Positions 6,090 to 6,758 of a stretch of DNA of 6,758 bases are shown one piece after another. Source of the stretch: Deltaproteobacteria bacterium (GTDB lineage Bacteria > Desulfobacterota > DSM-4660 > Desulfatiglandales > Desulfatiglandaceae); the NCBI GenBank assembly GCA_021159825.1, contig JAGHDR010000349.1:1-6758 (forward strand), given 5' to 3'. Every line of letters begins with the position of its first letter. The stretch's first letter is position 1. Under the pieces are notes generated by a model, which did not search any database, had not been told where the DNA came from, and was given only the letters and a program-made list of their open reading frames with translations. The translations under genes and the position numbers were made by a program.

Positions 6090-6407
6090 ATGGCAAATAA
6101 AAACCAACAGGGATGGTACAAAAAATTTTATGAAGGAACATTTCCGGTCAAAGGCTGGAAATCCCGGATGGATGGGGTTCTAAAAGGCCTTTCACCCGAG
6201 GACAGAGGGGAAATGGGCGAACTGCTGGAAACCCTCGGGGAAAAAATCGGAATGGAGTGGGCCAAGCCAAATAATGTCCGAAAGATTGACACGGCCCAAC
6301 TTCAACGGTGGGGAAAAGAGCTTCAAAACGCCAGTCAAAAAGGCGCTGAGGCACTGTCCGATCAGATTCGACAACTAAATGGAGAGGTGAACAAAAAGTT
6401 CGCCTGA
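6090..6407 (+). CDS. Uncharacterised 105-residue soluble protein
   Basis: I do not recognise this protein. It starts at the ATG at 6090, with GGGAG (6077-6081) 8 nt upstream; an in-frame TTG at 6072 has no ribosome-binding site and would overlap the preceding micro-ORF. It has no signal peptide, membrane helix or cysteine. The sequence suggests mainly helices: an aromatic, basic N-terminus (QQGWYKKFYEGTFPVKGWKS, about 6-25), then LSPEDRGEMGELLETLGEKIGMEWA (34-58 region), then a polar helix LQRWGKELQNASQKGAEAL (71-89) and QIRQLNGEVNKKF to the end. The last 35 residues, rich in Gln, Lys, Glu and Ala, could form a coiled coil. The gene is divergent from tetR and downstream of the possible 25-residue ORF. 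Its function is unknown; the ribosome-binding site and ordinary composition make it a likely real gene. Confidence 0.7.
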   Translation: MANKNQQGWYKKFYEGTFPVKGWKSRMDGVLKGLSPEDRGEMGELLETLGEKIGMEWAKPNNVRKIDTAQLQRWGKELQNASQKGAEALSDQIRQLNGEVNKKFA

Positions 6408-6442
6408 TGGGAACCTGCGTCGCTCTTTCGAAGATCTCATTT

Positions 6443-6468
6443 GGGCAGACACACAGGTCTGCCCCTAC
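6443..6468. repeat. REP-like palindromic element
   Basis: Perfect 8-bp inverted arms GGGCAGAC (6443-6450) and GTCTGCCC (6457-6464) flank the 6-nt loop ACACAG and are followed by CTAC. On the reverse strand the unit begins GTAGGGGCAGACC, matching a class of short dispersed palindromes with a GTAGGGGC head that I recall from many environmental bacterial genomes. There is no T-run on either side, so it is not a simple intrinsic terminator, although it sits 35 bp after the stop of the 105-residue gene. Only one copy is in this window. Confidence 0.55.
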
Positions 6469-6527
6469 CCCTTGAAAAAGGTTGCTGACAAGATGACGCT
6501 ATGCGTTATATTTTAGGCCAACACACC

Positions 6528-6546
6528 GGTACCGGTTTACGGTACC
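6528..6546. repeat. Perfect 7-bp stem-loop beside a 12-bp palindrome
   Basis: GGTACCG (6528-6534) and CGGTACC (6540-6546) are perfect inverted arms around a 5-nt loop. The left arm overlaps a separate palindrome made of ACCGGT twice in tandem (6525-6536), so two alternative foldings are possible. The element lies about 60 bp beyond the stop of the right-edge minus-strand gene, in its likely 3' untranslated region. No T-run follows on either strand. Confidence 0.4.
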
Positions 6547-6606
6547 CTCAATGGTAATCATAGCCCATTTCCCCGCACATGAGCCTGAAGTTACCCGTCA
6601 AAAACT

Positions 6607-6758
6607 TTAAACAGCCCCTTCGATATAAGATAAAACACGTTTGAAGGTCGGACCGTGATACAGCGCGGCCACGTGGCACATGGGCACGGTTTGCTCCTGT
6701 TTCCATCCCGCAGGCGGTATCAAGGATTCCGTGGGAAGCACCATATTGTCAACCGGAG
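6607..6758 (-). CDS. C-terminal 49 codons of an unrecognised protein (cut by right edge)
   Basis: The reverse strand is open from the window edge to a TAA at 6609-6607, giving 49 residues that begin PVDNMVLPTE and continue through PAGWKQEQTVPMCHVA, ALYHGPTFKRVL and SYIEGAV. The codons look like those of the other genes here, and the residue mix (hydrophobic core, conserved-looking Gly, Pro and Trp) resembles a folded domain, not noise. A single cysteine sits in PMCHVA. There is no membrane helix. I do not recognise the family from this fragment. The gene is convergent with the 105-residue gene, with a 199-bp spacer between them. Confidence 0.6.
   Translation of the reverse strand, partial: PVDNMVLPTESLIPPAGWKQEQTVPMCHVAALYHGPTFKRVLSYIEGAV

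Larger units (their letters stand above)
6408..6606. other. Gene-free convergent spacer
   Basis: This stretch of about 200 bp lies between the stops of two convergent genes. Apart from the REP-like palindrome and the GGTACCG stem-loop, I see no open frame of note, no tRNA-like fold and no T-tract terminator in it. Confidence 0.6.

Noticed and set aside
6443..6468. Intrinsic terminator for the 105-residue gene
   Set aside because: The stem is strong but no T-run follows on either strand, and the sequence fits a dispersed palindromic repeat better.

Overview
The window looks like chromosomal DNA from an anaerobic Gram-negative bacterium, most plausibly a Desulfobacterota (sulfate-reducer-like) lineage. 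This rests on the futalosine-pathway menaquinone genes, a cobalamin-type radical SAM enzyme of a kind common in anaerobes, moderate GC with Shine-Dalgarno-led genes, and a short GC-rich palindromic repeat of a type I recall from environmental genomes. The taxonomic call is inference; there is no rRNA or other marker gene in the window.

Left part (1-1709, minus strand): a two-component system. A histidine kinase with two membrane segments is followed after 17 bp by an OmpR/PhoB-type response regulator, whose last residues run off the left edge. The kinase gene has a good sigma70-like promoter at 1778-1806. Its leader carries a perfect 10-bp direct repeat at an 11-bp period, the geometry used by OmpR/PhoB regulators, so autoregulation or control of the divergent gene is likely.

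Centre (1843-3606, plus strand): one large B12-binding-domain radical SAM protein. It has a CxxxCxxC cluster motif and a long basic C-terminal region. It is divergent from the kinase and shares its 120-bp promoter region. Its substrate cannot be read from the sequence.

Right centre (3649-5851, minus strand): a compact three-gene operon, tetR-mqnB-mqnD, with stop/start overlaps at both junctions (ATGA and TTGA). MqnB (futalosine hydrolase) and MqnD (1,4-dihydroxy-6-naphthoate synthase) act on either side of the MqnC cyclisation step in menaquinone synthesis. The other pathway genes are not here. The TetR-family protein is probably a local regulator of the operon.

Right end (5852-6758): a 240-bp divergent spacer leads into a possible 25-residue, strongly basic micro-ORF, and then a 105-residue protein that I do not recognise. 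A gene-free stretch of about 200 bp (6408-6606) follows. It holds two perfect inverted repeats, one of them REP-like. The window closes with the C-terminal 49 codons of an unrecognised minus-strand gene. No tRNA, rRNA, CRISPR array, insertion sequence or phage gene is visible.
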